Source: Ruminococcoides sp052118065
GTDB lineage: Bacteria > Bacillota > Clostridia > Oscillospirales > Acutalibacteraceae
Direction: 5' to 3'
Assembly (NCBI GenBank): GCA_052118065.1
Contig: JBQKHY010000006.1
Coordinates: 46,163 to 110,162 of the forward strand
Length of the DNA stretch: 64,000 bases
The position numbers and the translations under genes were made by a program. The notes under the pieces were generated by a model. It did not search any database and had not been told where the DNA came from. It was given only the letters and a program-made list of their open reading frames with translations. The first letter of the stretch is position 1; every line of letters starts with the position of its first letter. Shown in pieces: positions 52,862-62,108 of the stretch.

Positions 52862-53898
52862 TCATTCTTCTGTTGATGATGTTTCTTCAATTTTCTTAAC
52901 TTCTTTATCTTTCTTCTTATCGGATAAAGGAGTCATAGACTTTGCACAAATCATCATTGTTGATGCATTGTGAAGTAAAGCTGAAAGGGAAGGAGTAATA
53001 ACACCCATAAAACCAAGTAAAAGTAGGGAAGAATTAAACCCTAAAATAAATCTGTAGTTCTTATGAATTCTCTCCATCAATTCTTTACTTAAAATTCTAA
53101 TTCTAGCCAGCTGATTTAGTGAAGAATCCTTAATAGTAATATCAGCAGTTTCTCTTGCAATGTCTAATGCGTCATTCATCGCAACAGAAACATTAGCAGC
53201 AGCCAAAGCCGGTGTATCGTTAATACCATCATCAACCATAATTACACAGTGACCTTTATCTTTCAAATCTTCTATATAATCTTGCTAATCTTTGTGTTAG
53301 AAGAAAGTTCTCTTACTTTTACAACAACAGAACCTTCTTCAATTACTGTACCGGCATATACAGAAGTATCGGCAACCTTCATTACCGGTAGAGATTCACC
53401 TGTAATAGACGCCTCATTAACTGTAGCTTCACCATCTGTAACAATACCGTCAATAGGGATAACATTACCTGTATGAATACGGATTTCATCCCCAACCTGT
53501 AGTTCAGTAATAGGTATCTCAACATCTTCATCGGAAGTTACAAGCCATACCTTATCAGTCTTAATAACTAGGCTATCAGTCAAAACAGCCTTAGTTCTTT
53601 CTCTGGTATATTTTTCAAGTAAACCTGAAATTGATAGTAAGAACATAACTGTACTTGCAGTTTTAAAGTTCTTTCTTGCAAAACAAGCGACAATAGATGC
53701 ACTGTCCAGTACATCAACATTTAACTTACATTCACTAAATGCTTTTAAGCCATTTTTAATGTACTTAGCACTATTGTAAATAGTAAGTGCTGTGGCAATA
53801 GGATTAGGCACAAATGCTTTGAAAAATACTCTCTTTAAAGCAATTTTAAGTAAACTGTCTTTGAATTCTTTATCAATTTCTTTTATGCCATATTCTCT
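52862..53898 (-). pseudogene. Heavy-metal P-type ATPase remnant, core deleted
   Basis: Two pieces of a P1B-type ATPase lie end to end. The upstream piece (from 53898) covers a truncated N-terminus, membrane segments and the actuator domain (GDEIRIHTGNVIPIDG, EASITGES) and stops at ...NTKISKII. The downstream piece, in another frame, resumes at IEDLKDKGHCVIM and runs through the end of the P-domain (VDDGINDTPALAAANVS) to the C-terminus. The CPC-type helix, the DKTGT phosphorylation site and the nucleotide-binding domain are missing, roughly 250-300 residues. The normally conserved GDG is VDD. A stop precedes the N-terminal piece and no start or binding site is visible there. The gene cannot make a working pump. 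Confidence 0.85.
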
Positions 53899-54053
53899 TT
53901 ACAATTGTTTTATTACAACACCTAAAAATAGTCAAGATTTTACAATTATTTTTATAATTTTTATGTTACTATTTTTGATTGTTTTTACATATAGATTATG
54001 TTATTATATTACTTAGTTGAAGTAATGATTTAAGAACAGAAAGAGGAACAGTT

Positions 54054-54986
54054 ATGATGATATTACAAGTATTTTTACTGTTGGTTGGATTTTTACTGTT
54101 GGTAAAAGGTGCTGATTGGTTTGTAGAAGGTGCTGCAAGTATAGCAAAGAAAATGGGCATACCTCAGTTAATAGTAGGTCTTACTATTGTAGCAATGGGT
54201 ACAAGTATGCCTGAGGCAGCAGTTAGTATTACAGCTGCAATAAATAATAATGCCGGTATTACCGTAGGTAATGTTGTTGGTAGTAACATTATGAATATAT
54301 TGATTATTCTGGGTATTACTTCAGTTATAACAAGTGTTGCTATACAAAAATCAACTTTATATTATGAAATACCCTTTATGATAGGTATTACTGTTGTAAT
54401 GATGATATTCGGTTATACCGATTCAAAGATTACTTTCTTTGAAAGTGTAATTCTATGTATTTTATTTGTTGCTTTTCTTGGTTATCTATTTTATATGGCC
54501 AAGAAAGGTTCACCTACCGAAGAAGAAACTGCAAAGGACTTTCCTGTATGGAAATGCCTTTTACTTATGGTTATAGGTGGTATTATGGTAGTAAAGGGTA
54601 GTGACTTTGCAGTAGATGGTGCATCTTATATAGCTAAATATTTTGGATTAAGTGATAGACTTATCGGATTAACTATTGTTGCCTTTGGTACTTCATTACC
54701 TGAACTTGTAACATCAATTACAGCAGCAAAGAAAGGTAATGTTGATATTGCTATTGGTAATATAGTAGGTAGTAATATCTTTAATATATTATTTGTAATT
54801 GGTATAACAGGTCTTATCTGTGATGTACCATTTGAAAGCAAGTTCTTAATTGATACTTGTGTGGTTATCGGTGCCGGTGCACTTCTTTGGTTAGGTACAA
54901 TTAAGCATAAAGAATTAAGACGACCTTGTGGTATATTAATGTTACTTTGTTATGCCGGATATTTTGCATATTTATGTGTTAAGTAG
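54054..54986 (+). CDS. Calcium/sodium antiporter (CaCA family, YrbG type)
   Basis: The 310-residue membrane protein has ten helices in two inverted halves. Each half has the ion-binding alpha-repeat: GLTIVAMGTSMPEAAVSI near 42-59 and GLTIVAFGTSLPELVTSI near 204-221. The family exchanges Ca2+ for Na+ or H+. GAAAGAGGAA precedes the ATG. Single-gene unit. Confidence 0.94.
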   Translation: MMILQVFLLLVGFLLLVKGADWFVEGAASIAKKMGIPQLIVGLTIVAMGTSMPEAAVSITAAINNNAGITVGNVVGSNIMNILIILGITSVITSVAIQKSTLYYEIPFMIGITVVMMIFGYTDSKITFFESVILCILFVAFLGYLFYMAKKGSPTEEETAKDFPVWKCLLLMVIGGIMVVKGSDFAVDGASYIAKYFGLSDRLIGLTIVAFGTSLPELVTSITAAKKGNVDIAIGNIVGSNIFNILFVIGITGLICDVPFESKFLIDTCVVIGAGALLWLGTIKHKELRRPCGILMLLCYAGYFAYLCVK

Positions 54987-55010
54987 CTTTTTAAAATTTA
55001 ATATGAATTA

Positions 55011-55056
55011 AAAAGGTATCTCACAAACTTTAGTAAGTAAGTGAGATACCTTTTTT
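55011..55056. terminator. Bidirectional terminator between the antiporter and feoB
   Basis: A perfect 14-bp stem (55011-55024 with 55041-55054; arm AAAAGGTATCTCAC) has a T run that reaches the feoB stop codon. Confidence 0.92.
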
Positions 55057-56845
55057 ACATAACTATATTTATAAGAAAACAAAATATTAATCCTGTTATA
55101 GTCGGTAATAAAATAGAAATCAAAGTCCATAATTTGCTTTTTGTTTCCTTATAAATAGTAAGACAAGTTGTTGAACATGGAAAGTGCATTAATACAATAA
55201 TTATCATACAAATTGCAGTTTTAATAGTCCAACCGTTACTGACTAATAGGTTACTTAATGCTCCTAAGTCACTACATTCTACAAGTGTACTACTGCCACA
55301 ATAAGCCATTAACATAATGGGAATTACAATTTCATTAGCCGGAAAGCCCAGTAACAATGCAATAAGTATTTCACCGTCAAGTCCAAATACTTTTCCAATC
55401 GGATTAAGAAAATATACAATATAACTTAATATAGTGTAGTCATTAATTTTAATATTACCACATAACCAAATTATAGCACCGGCAGGTAAAGCCACAACTA
55501 ATGCCCTAAGCAAAACGAAAACTGCTCTATTCTTAATTGACTCATAAATAGTAGCAAAGATTTTAGGTTTCTTGTATTTAGGCATTTCCATTACAAAATC
55601 TTTGTTTCCGTTTTTCAATATAGTTTTGCTAAGTAAAAATGAAATACCCATAGAAACAATAATACTTAATATAATAAATCCCGTAAGTATTAATGCAGAT
55701 ACAAGTGACCGTAATTTACTGCTAAAGTAAGAAGTCATAAATATAGTGATAATGGAAATAAGTGTAGGAAACCTACCGTTACAAGGTACAAAGTTATTTG
55801 TAACAATAGCATTTAGCCTTTGCTCTCTGTTGTTAATTATCCTACAACCGGTAACACCACAAGCATTGCAACCAAAACCCATACACATAGTTAATGCTTG
55901 TTTTCCACTGCAATTAGCTTTACAAAACACTCTGTCTAAATTAAATGCAACTCTAGGTAAATAACCAAAATTCTCAAGTAATGAAAATATAGGGAAGAAG
56001 ATAGCCATAGGTGGCAACATAACTGCAACTACCCATGTTACTGTCCTATATACACCATCACATATTAAAGAAATTATATAACTAGGCAAAGAAATATAGT
56101 TTAAAAATTCATATAGATATTCTCCACCTTTAGCAAATATATAACTCAAAAAATCACTGGGATAGTTAGCACCGATAATAGTAATATACAGTACCATTGC
56201 AAGTAACAAAAACATTATAGGAATACCGGTAACTTTTGAAGTGAAAATTTTATCTAACTTTCTTTGTCTGTCATTACACTTGTCATCAACAACTTCTTTA
56301 ATAATATTTTCCTTGTCAAGTTTTCTATGTTTTATAGGTGTAGGAAAATGATTGTTTATATTAATGTTTATTATATTATTAAGTATTTCAAGTGAACTTC
56401 TGTCAGTAGCCTCTGTAGTAACAATAGGAATTTTCAGTATTTCTTTTAGCTTATCTATGTTAATTTTAGTGCCGGACTTCACAGCACTTTTATATTGATT
56501 GATACATATAATTACATTACTTGTTATGTTAGAAACTTCCTCAATAAGTGTAAGACTTTTGTAGATGTTATTACCGTCAACTACAACTAACACAAGTGCA
56601 TCCTTGTGTTGTAACAAAAAGTTTTTACTGCAAATTTCTTCAGCATTAGCAGCACATAAAGTGTATATACCGGGTAAATCAACAATACAAATATCCTTGT
56701 TGCATTTTAACTTGCCTTCTGCACATTCAACAGTTTTACCTGTCCAATTACCTGTGTGTTGATTGTCCCCTGTAAGTCTGTTGAATATAGAACTTTTACC
56801 CACATTAGGGTTACCGATTAATATTACTAAATTATTATCACACAT
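55055..56845 (-). CDS. feoB: FeoB-like ferrous iron transporter with altered G4 motif
   Basis: The 596-residue protein has an N-terminal G-domain with G1 GNPNVGKS (11-18), G3 DLPG (56-59), and NQYK (116-119) where the G4 motif NxxD is expected. The membrane part includes GFGCNACGVTGCRII and FVPCNGRFPTLI, the cysteine-rich gate signature of a short clostridial FeoB branch. It is shorter than classical FeoB (about 700-770). The start overlaps the FeoA-like gene by 8 nt, so the two are coupled. It probably takes up Fe2+; the changed G4 could weaken guanine recognition. Confidence 0.88.
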   Translation of the reverse strand: MCDNNLVILIGNPNVGKSSIFNRLTGDNQHTGNWTGKTVECAEGKLKCNKDICIVDLPGIYTLCAANAEEICSKNFLLQHKDALVLVVVDGNNIYKSLTLIEEVSNITSNVIICINQYKSAVKSGTKINIDKLKEILKIPIVTTEATDRSSLEILNNIINININNHFPTPIKHRKLDKENIIKEVVDDKCNDRQRKLDKIFTSKVTGIPIMFLLLAMVLYITIIGANYPSDFLSYIFAKGGEYLYEFLNYISLPSYIISLICDGVYRTVTWVVAVMLPPMAIFFPIFSLLENFGYLPRVAFNLDRVFCKANCSGKQALTMCMGFGCNACGVTGCRIINNREQRLNAIVTNNFVPCNGRFPTLISIITIFMTSYFSSKLRSLVSALILTGFIILSIIVSMGISFLLSKTILKNGNKDFVMEMPKYKKPKIFATIYESIKNRAVFVLLRALVVALPAGAIIWLCGNIKINDYTILSYIVYFLNPIGKVFGLDGEILIALLLGFPANEIVIPIMLMAYCGSSTLVECSDLGALSNLLVSNGWTIKTAICMIIIVLMHFPCSTTCLTIYKETKSKLWTLISILLPTITGLIFCFLINIVM

Positions 56846-57065
56846 TTCTCACCTTTATGTTTTCAGCAGTTTCATTTCTAATAGCAAAGATACCGTAATA
56901 TGTTTTGTAAGCAGAAATATTTTTACCCATACTTCTGTATAAAGGTACAATAGGTGCATTTTCAAATATTCCGTAATTCTCATATACCTTGTTGTTATTT
57001 TTAATCTTGTGAACAATATAGTCTTTGTTTAATTCAGCTTTACATAAATCTATTACTTGTGACAT
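56838..57065 (-). CDS. feoA: FeoA-like domain protein
   Basis: This 75-residue protein has the small SH3-like FeoA fold pattern: VPLYRSMGKNISAYKTYYG then FAIRNETAENIKV at the C-terminus. FeoA binds FeoB and tunes it. The 8-nt overlap with feoB and the shared strand support that role. Divergence from classical FeoA is high, hence moderate confidence. No clear Fur box was found in 57066-57150. Confidence 0.8.
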   Translation of the reverse strand: MSQVIDLCKAELNKDYIVHKIKNNNKVYENYGIFENAPIVPLYRSMGKNISAYKTYYGIFAIRNETAENIKVRNV

Positions 57066-57146
57066 ACAATCACCTTAAAATTTTTAGTCACTATAAATTA
57101 TGTAATGGTTTTATTATTGTGAGTGTATATGGATAAATAGGTAATA

Positions 57147-57185
57147 AAAAATGGATGCTTTCTGAATAATACAGAAAACATCCAT
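57147..57185 (-). terminator. Terminator of pdxST
   Basis: 57151-57164 pairs with 57172-57185 (arm ATGGATG.TTTCTG, one mismatch). On the minus strand it is followed by TTTTTTATTAC. Confidence 0.85.
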
Positions 57186-57227
57186 CGGTTATGTAATATA
57201 TAATATGAATTTCTCAAAAAGGGAAAA

Positions 57228-57800
57228 TCACATATTTTCTTTTATAATATCTACAAAGTATTTATGTACAGTCAAGTCATCATTTAGTTCAGGATGAAAA
57301 GCAGTTACAAGCTGATTACCTTGTCTTGCACCAACAATTTTACCGTCAACTGTAGCAAGTACCTTAACATTATCACCAACACTTGAAATATAAGGTGCTC
57401 TGATAAATGTCATAGGTATTTCACCCTTATCATCAAATGAACCGTTAGTATAGAAACTGCCTAACTGTCTGCCATAAGCATTTCTCATAGCAGTAATATC
57501 CATAGTAGCTAAGTGAGTTTTATTGTCATTATCAATACTTTTAGCAAGAAGTAGCAGACCGGCACAAGTACCGAATACAGGTAAACCCTTTTCAATCTTT
57601 TCTTTTAATGTATCATAAATGTCAAGTTCATGAAGTAATTTACCTTGTACTGTGCTTTCACCACCGGGAATAATCAAACCGTCAAAGTGCTTATCTAGGT
57701 CAGCCTTTTTTCTAATTTCAAAAGTTTCAACACCTAGTTTATCTAGCATTTGTATATGTTCAATTACTGCACCTTGCAAAGATAAAACAGCAACGACCAT
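57228..57800 (-). CDS. pdxT: Pyridoxal 5'-phosphate synthase glutaminase subunit
   Basis: The 190-residue class I glutamine amidotransferase has PGGEST, the catalytic cysteine in FGTCAGLLLLA, and the His/Glu pair in TAFHPELNDD. It makes ammonia for PdxS during vitamin B6 synthesis. Its start lies 2 nt after the pdxS stop. A PdxR-type regulator was not found. Confidence 0.96.
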   Translation of the reverse strand: MVVAVLSLQGAVIEHIQMLDKLGVETFEIRKKADLDKHFDGLIIPGGESTVQGKLLHELDIYDTLKEKIEKGLPVFGTCAGLLLLAKSIDNDNKTHLATMDITAMRNAYGRQLGSFYTNGSFDDKGEIPMTFIRAPYISSVGDNVKVLATVDGKIVGARQGNQLVTAFHPELNDDLTVHKYFVDIIKENM

Positions 57801-57802
57801 TA

Positions 57803-58678
57803 TTACTTTCCTCTTTCAGCTATTAGAATTTCAATTTCCTGTTCGTTGATACCAACCATAGCTTCACCAAGATCTTCAGAAAGTTCAGCAAGCATCTTAG
57901 CATCATTGTAGTTAGTAACAGCCTTAACAATAGCGTTAGCTCTCTTCTTAGGGTTGCCTGACTTAAAGATACCCGAACCTACGAATACACCTTCAGCGCC
58001 TAACTGCATCATTAGAGCAGCATCAGCAGGAGTTGCAACACCACCGGCAGCAAAGTTAACAACAGGTAGCTTACCATTTTCGTGAACATACTGAACTAGG
58101 TTGTAAGGAACCTGTAATTGCTTAGCAGCCTCATATAGTTCATCAGTGCTCATAGAAACAAGTCTTCTGATTTCAGACTGCATCATTCTCATATGCTTAA
58201 CTGCCTGAACGACATCACCTGTACCAGGTTCACCCTTAGTTCTAATCATTGATGCACCTTCGTTAATTCTTCTTAGTGCTTCACCAAGGTCCTTAGCACC
58301 ACATACGAATGGTACTTTAAAGTTAGTTTTGTCAATGTGATAAACATCATCAGCAGGAGATAGAACTTCACTTTCATCAATGTAGTCAATTTCAATAGCT
58401 TCTAGAATTTGTGCTTCTGCAAAGTGACCGATTCTGCACTTAGCCATAACAGGAATAGAAACAGCTTCCTGAATACCCTTAATCATCTTAGGGTCACTCA
58501 TTCTTGAAACACCACCGGCTGCTCTAATGTCAGCTGGGATTCTTTCAAGAGCCATAACTGCACAAGCACCTGCTTCTTCAGCAATCTTAGCCTGTTCAGG
58601 TGTAGTAACGTCCATAATTACGCCACCCTTTAACATTTGTGCTAAATTCTTATTTAATTCAAATCTTTCGTTACACAT
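57803..58678 (-). CDS. pdxS: Pyridoxal 5'-phosphate synthase lyase subunit
   Basis: The 291-residue TIM-barrel protein condenses ribose 5-phosphate, glyceraldehyde 3-phosphate and ammonia into PLP. The catalytic lysines are in PVMAKCRIGH and RTKGEPGTGD. The start at 58678 (MCNERFELNKNLAQ) has AAAGGA about 9 nt upstream. An in-frame ATG at 58696 lies before that site and is not used. Transcribed with pdxT. Confidence 0.96.
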   Translation of the reverse strand: MCNERFELNKNLAQMLKGGVIMDVTTPEQAKIAEEAGACAVMALERIPADIRAAGGVSRMSDPKMIKGIQEAVSIPVMAKCRIGHFAEAQILEAIEIDYIDESEVLSPADDVYHIDKTNFKVPFVCGAKDLGEALRRINEGASMIRTKGEPGTGDVVQAVKHMRMMQSEIRRLVSMSTDELYEAAKQLQVPYNLVQYVHENGKLPVVNFAAGGVATPADAALMMQLGAEGVFVGSGIFKSGNPKKRANAIVKAVTNYNDAKMLAELSEDLGEAMVGINEQEIEILIAERGK

Positions 58679-58870
58679 AACAAATTTTCCTTTCATATCA
58701 AAACTGTTGCCACAATTATATAAATTATTTGGTTATATTAAAATTACCAATTTGATATTAATTAATAATACCAGATTAATGTGGCTTGAAATATATAAAT
58801 AATTTACTTTAAATAGTTGATTATAATGATATAATTGTAATTACAAAACTTATAGGTAGGCAATAGGAGA

Positions 58871-59404
58871 ATGATTTATACATATTACTACAATTCACCA
58901 CTTGGCAGAATTACAATGGCTAGTGACGGTGATTATCTCATTGGTTTATGGTTTGATGGGCAAAAGTATTATGCCGATTCAATAAAAGGAGAGCATATAG
59001 AAAAGACACTTCCTATTTTTACAGAAGTGACACAGTGGCTTGATATTTATTTTAGTGGCAAAGAACCTGATTTTACACCACCATTATTAATGAAAACAAC
59101 AACATTTCGTAAATCAGTATGGGAAGTTATGCTCACCATTCCATATGGTAAAACTATGACCTATGGTGAGATTGCAAATATAATAGCTAAAGAAAAAGGC
59201 ATTGAAAAAATGTCTGCTCAAGCAGTAGGTGGTGCAGTAGGTCATAATTCCATTTCAATTATTATCCCTTGCCATAGAGTTGTTGGTACAAATGGTAGCT
59301 TAACAGGTTATGCCGGTGGAATAGATAGAAAAGTTCAACTACTTAAATTAGAAAATACAGATATGAAAAATTTATTTGTCCCAAAGAAAGGAACTGAATT
59401 ATAA
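58871..59404 (+). CDS. ogt: Methylated-DNA-[protein]-cysteine S-methyltransferase
   Basis: The 177-residue suicide DNA repair protein has the acceptor motif IIPCHRVVG. The helix-turn-helix region (IPYGKTMTYGEIANII) inserts into DNA to flip out O6-methylguanine. AATAGGAGA precedes the ATG. Single gene, divergent from pdxS. Confidence 0.94.
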   Translation: MIYTYYYNSPLGRITMASDGDYLIGLWFDGQKYYADSIKGEHIEKTLPIFTEVTQWLDIYFSGKEPDFTPPLLMKTTTFRKSVWEVMLTIPYGKTMTYGEIANIIAKEKGIEKMSAQAVGGAVGHNSISIIIPCHRVVGTNGSLTGYAGGIDRKVQLLKLENTDMKNLFVPKKGTEL

Positions 59405-59528
59405 TATAATCTGCAAATGCTATATAAATGCTATATAATAGTTAAAGTAACACATAAAATTGAAAATTATATCATCCAATTTAATAATAAAAAACTTATG
59501 TCAATACTAAAAAATGAAATTAATATAC

Positions 59529-59575
59529 TTGACAATTTCAGGTAAGAAGAATATAATAGTCCTAAATTAAGACTA
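59529..59575 (+). promoter_or_regulatory. Consensus promoter and operator of the MarR gene
   Basis: TTGACA (59529-59534), 17 bp, TATAAT (59552-59557). The element TAATAGTCCTAAA (59554-59566) overlaps the -10 and the likely start, and TAGTC...GACTA (59557-59575) forms an inverted repeat. The same 13-bp element recurs before the MATE gene. Confidence 0.82.
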
Positions 59576-59590
59576 AGAAAGGAGAGAACT

Positions 59591-60025
59591 ATGAATATTG
59601 ACGAAAAGTCAAAAGCATTTTGTAATGCTTGGCAGAGTATAAACATAATTTATGAAGATTATGCAAGAAAGTGTGGCATATCATATAATAGCCTATATAT
59701 TTTAAATTCTATACTTTATACAGAGAATTGTACCCAAAAATTAATTTGTGAAAAGACATTATTACCTAAACAAACAGTAAATAATGTTGTTACAAGTTTT
59801 TTCAAAGATGGATATATTGAACTTCGAGAATTTCCGGAAAATCGCCGTATAAAAACAATTCACCTTACAAGTAAGGGTAGGGAATATGCAGAAACGCTAA
59901 TCCCACATATACATAAAGCAGATTGTAAAGCTATGGAATCATTAAGTGAAGATGAACAAGATACACTACTAAGATTGATGAATATATATTCATCAGCCTT
60001 TAGAAAAGAAATGCTTGGTGAATAA
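59591..60025 (+). CDS. MarR-family transcriptional regulator
   Basis: The 144-residue winged-helix protein has the DNA-binding segment CTQKLICEKTLLPKQTVNNVVTSFFKDGYIE and the wing REFPENRRIKTIHLTSKGRE. AAAGGAGAG sets the start. It precedes a MATE transporter and both promoters share the element TAATAGTCCTAAA, so it very likely represses itself and the transporter. Confidence 0.92.
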   Translation: MNIDEKSKAFCNAWQSINIIYEDYARKCGISYNSLYILNSILYTENCTQKLICEKTLLPKQTVNNVVTSFFKDGYIELREFPENRRIKTIHLTSKGREYAETLIPHIHKADCKAMESLSEDEQDTLLRLMNIYSSAFRKEMLGE

Positions 60026-60060
60026 CCCCTTACATTTTGCAATGTAGGAGGTTTATTTTT
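60024..60060 (+). terminator. Terminator between marR and the MATE gene
   Basis: 60024-60036 pairs with 60041-60053 (one mismatch, one G-U) around TTGC, then TTATTTTT. Confidence 0.8.
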
Positions 60061-60078
60061 AGGATAATAGTCCTAAAA
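60057..60078 (+). promoter_or_regulatory. MarR-type operator before the MATE gene
   Basis: A perfect inverted repeat TTTTAGGA-TAATAG-TCCTAAAA contains the 13-bp element shared with the marR promoter. Confidence 0.8.
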
Positions 60079-60106
60079 TAGTACAGTATTATAAAAGGAA
60101 CTAATT

Positions 60107-61423
60107 ATGAAAACAATAGATATGACAAAGGGTAGTCCTATTAAACTGTTAATACAATTTTCAATACCTATACTAATCGGTAATCTGTTTCAGCAAGTCT
60201 ATACTTTAGCTGATAGAATTATAGTAGGTAGATTTGTAGGTGATATTGCTTTCTCAGCAATAGGTGCAACAAATGCACTGTCTATGACATTTATGTCAAT
60301 GTGTATGGGTGCTGCTATCGGTACAGGTGTAGTAGTATCTCAGTATTTTGGAGCAAAAGATAAAAAAGGTACAGCATCCTCAATAGCTAATGGTAGTTAT
60401 ACTTGTATCTTAATTGCTTTTGTTATGACTGCTATTGCACTTCATACCACAAAACCTATTTTACTTTTGCTAAATACACCACAATCACTTTTACCTGATG
60501 CACTAACTTATATGTATATTTTTATGGGTGGATTAATTGCAGTAGCTGCCTATTTTACACCATTTTCTATTTTAAGAGCATTAGGTGACTCAAAAACACC
60601 ACTAACATTCCTTGTGTTATGTAGTTTATTGAATATTGTTCTTGATTTACTGTTTGTAGTTTTTTTCAAAACAGGTGTAGCAGGTGCTGCTATTGCAACA
60701 GTATTGTCTGAGGCTATTGCAGCAGTTTTATGTATAATCTATGCTTTTATAAAAGTACCTCAGTTTAAGTTAGCTTTTAAATATAGAAAAATTAATAAAG
60801 TCCTAATTACCAAAACATTGAAAGTCGGTGTACCTACAGGACTACAATATGCACTTATCTATGTTTCAAGTATTGTATTACAGAGAATTGTCAATGGTTT
60901 TGGTGAATCTGTAATAGGTGCTTTTACTGCAACAACTCAAATTGAACTTTTAGTTCAGCAGGTTTTCTCAGCTTTAGGTTCAGCTATAGTTACATATACA
61001 GGTCAAAATATTGGAGCAGGTAAACATGATAGAATTCATCAAGGTGTTACTGCATCTATGAAAATAAGTGCAGTTGTTTCAGCTATACTTTTAGCAGTAT
61101 TCTGGATATTCTGTAAACCGATAATGAGTATATTTGTCACTAATAATGAGATTATTTCCATTGCCACAAGGGGTATTCGTATTACAAGTTTATTCCTTAT
61201 GGCTCTTGGTGGAGTGCAAATTCTTCGATATATGTATAATGGTGCAGGTGACTCAATGTATGCACTGATGAACGGTATAGTTGAGGTTGTAGCAAGAGTT
61301 GCATTAGCAATCAGTTTAACTGCAATTCCTTTTATCGGTATGTGAGGAATTTAGCTTACAACAGGTCTTACTTGGACAGTAACAGCTATCTTTGCCTTGT
61401 TTAGATATAAACATGGTGCTTGA
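60107..61423 (+). pseudogene. MATE-family transporter interrupted near its C-terminus by Trp-to-stop codons
   Basis: The first 412 codons (60107-61345) encode eleven or so of twelve MATE helices (MTKGSPIKLLIQFSIPILIGN, TLADRIIVGRFVG). The frame then meets TGA at 61343-61345, TAG at 61352-61354 and TGA at 61421-61423. Each occurs where family members have tryptophan (IGM-W-GI-W-LTTGLTW and HGA-W-KK), and the intervening 22 codons still read as MATE sequence. All three changes are G to A in TGG. Other TGG codons in the gene are intact. The product, if made, lacks the last helix. A MarR-type operator and a terminator precede it. Confidence 0.82.
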
Positions 61424-61443
61424 AAAAAGGTAATATAGTTTCT

Positions 61444-61620
61444 AATTCCTTGGTGGTAATAAATTTAGTAGCAAACCAAATGCTAAAGAATAATAGAATT
61501 CCATTCTTTATGGTTTCTTTGCATAATGAAGTAGCCCTAAACTTTCAAAAGAAATTAGGCTCAACCTTTGCCACAAAATTATTTTATTTCTATGCCAAAG
61601 GCCCATATGAATTAGAATAA
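61444..61620 (+). pseudogene. C-terminal fragment of a GNAT-type acetyltransferase
   Basis: The frame LVVINLVANQMLKNNRIPFFMVSLHNEVALNFQKKLG resembles the end of FR47-like GNAT domains (helix, then a beta strand, then the N..A...Y..LGF motif, with F changed to S). No start or binding site precedes it and the N-terminal half is absent. It directly abuts the broken MATE tail. Confidence 0.55.
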
Positions 61621-61666
61621 TTTTATTAATTACATAACTTCAATATAAAAATAATATAAAATCATT

Positions 61667-61700
61667 AAAAGTCATAGGCTAATAAACCCATGACTTTTTT
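61667..61700. terminator. Terminator-like hairpin between the GNAT remnant and the toxin
   Basis: AAAAGTCAT (61667-61675) pairs with ATGACTTTT (61690-61698), with GG/CC inside, and T and A runs on the two sides. The remaining 61700-61830 shows nothing clear. Confidence 0.78.
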
Positions 61701-61834
61701 ATATTCAAAAGTAAAAAAGTAATAAGAATTGTAGATAATTATAACTATTTACATAGACTTTTTACACAATATATTTAGTCTAAATGGGTAATAAAAAGAG
61801 CAGGAAAATCAAAAGAAATTCTTGCTCATAATTA

Positions 61835-62108
61835 TTAAAATAAATCAGAATGTGAACCTGTACGGAATAAGAAAAGCTCTAGTTCCCTATTCTCTACTCG
61901 ATAAATCAATAGCCAATCCGGCTCAATGTGACATTCATGAAAGCCACTATATTCACCACTAAGATTATGGTCACGATATTTTTCATTTAATGGTTCCCTA
62001 TTAGCCAAAGTATCAATAACTTCTTTTAGATGGTTGATTTTGAGTCCACGCTTTTTTGCTAATTTTAAGTCTTTTTTTGAATTGATTTGAAATTACTATA
62101 CTAAGCAT
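61835..62108 (-). pseudogene. YafQ/RelE-type toxin with a one-base frameshift
   Basis: The ATG at 62108 overlaps the antitoxin stop. The frame reads MLSIVISNQFKK and then breaks in a run of seven A (62078-62072). With six A the frame continues DLKLAKKRGLKINHLKEV to a YafQ-like end (GEYSGFHECHIEPDWLLIYR, ending TGSHSDLF) and a stop at 61835. The full product would be 90 residues, normal for YafQ mRNA interferases, and the C-terminal catalytic residues are all there. A real inactivation, slippage during transcription, or a sequencing error could each explain this. Confidence 0.82.

Noticed and set aside
61343..61423. Stop-codon reassignment (TGA or TAG read as Trp)
   Set aside because: TGG is used for Trp throughout, the transglutaminase-like gene ends with TGA, and TAG ends the DinJ-type antitoxin and the 1197- and 1178-residue secreted proteins.
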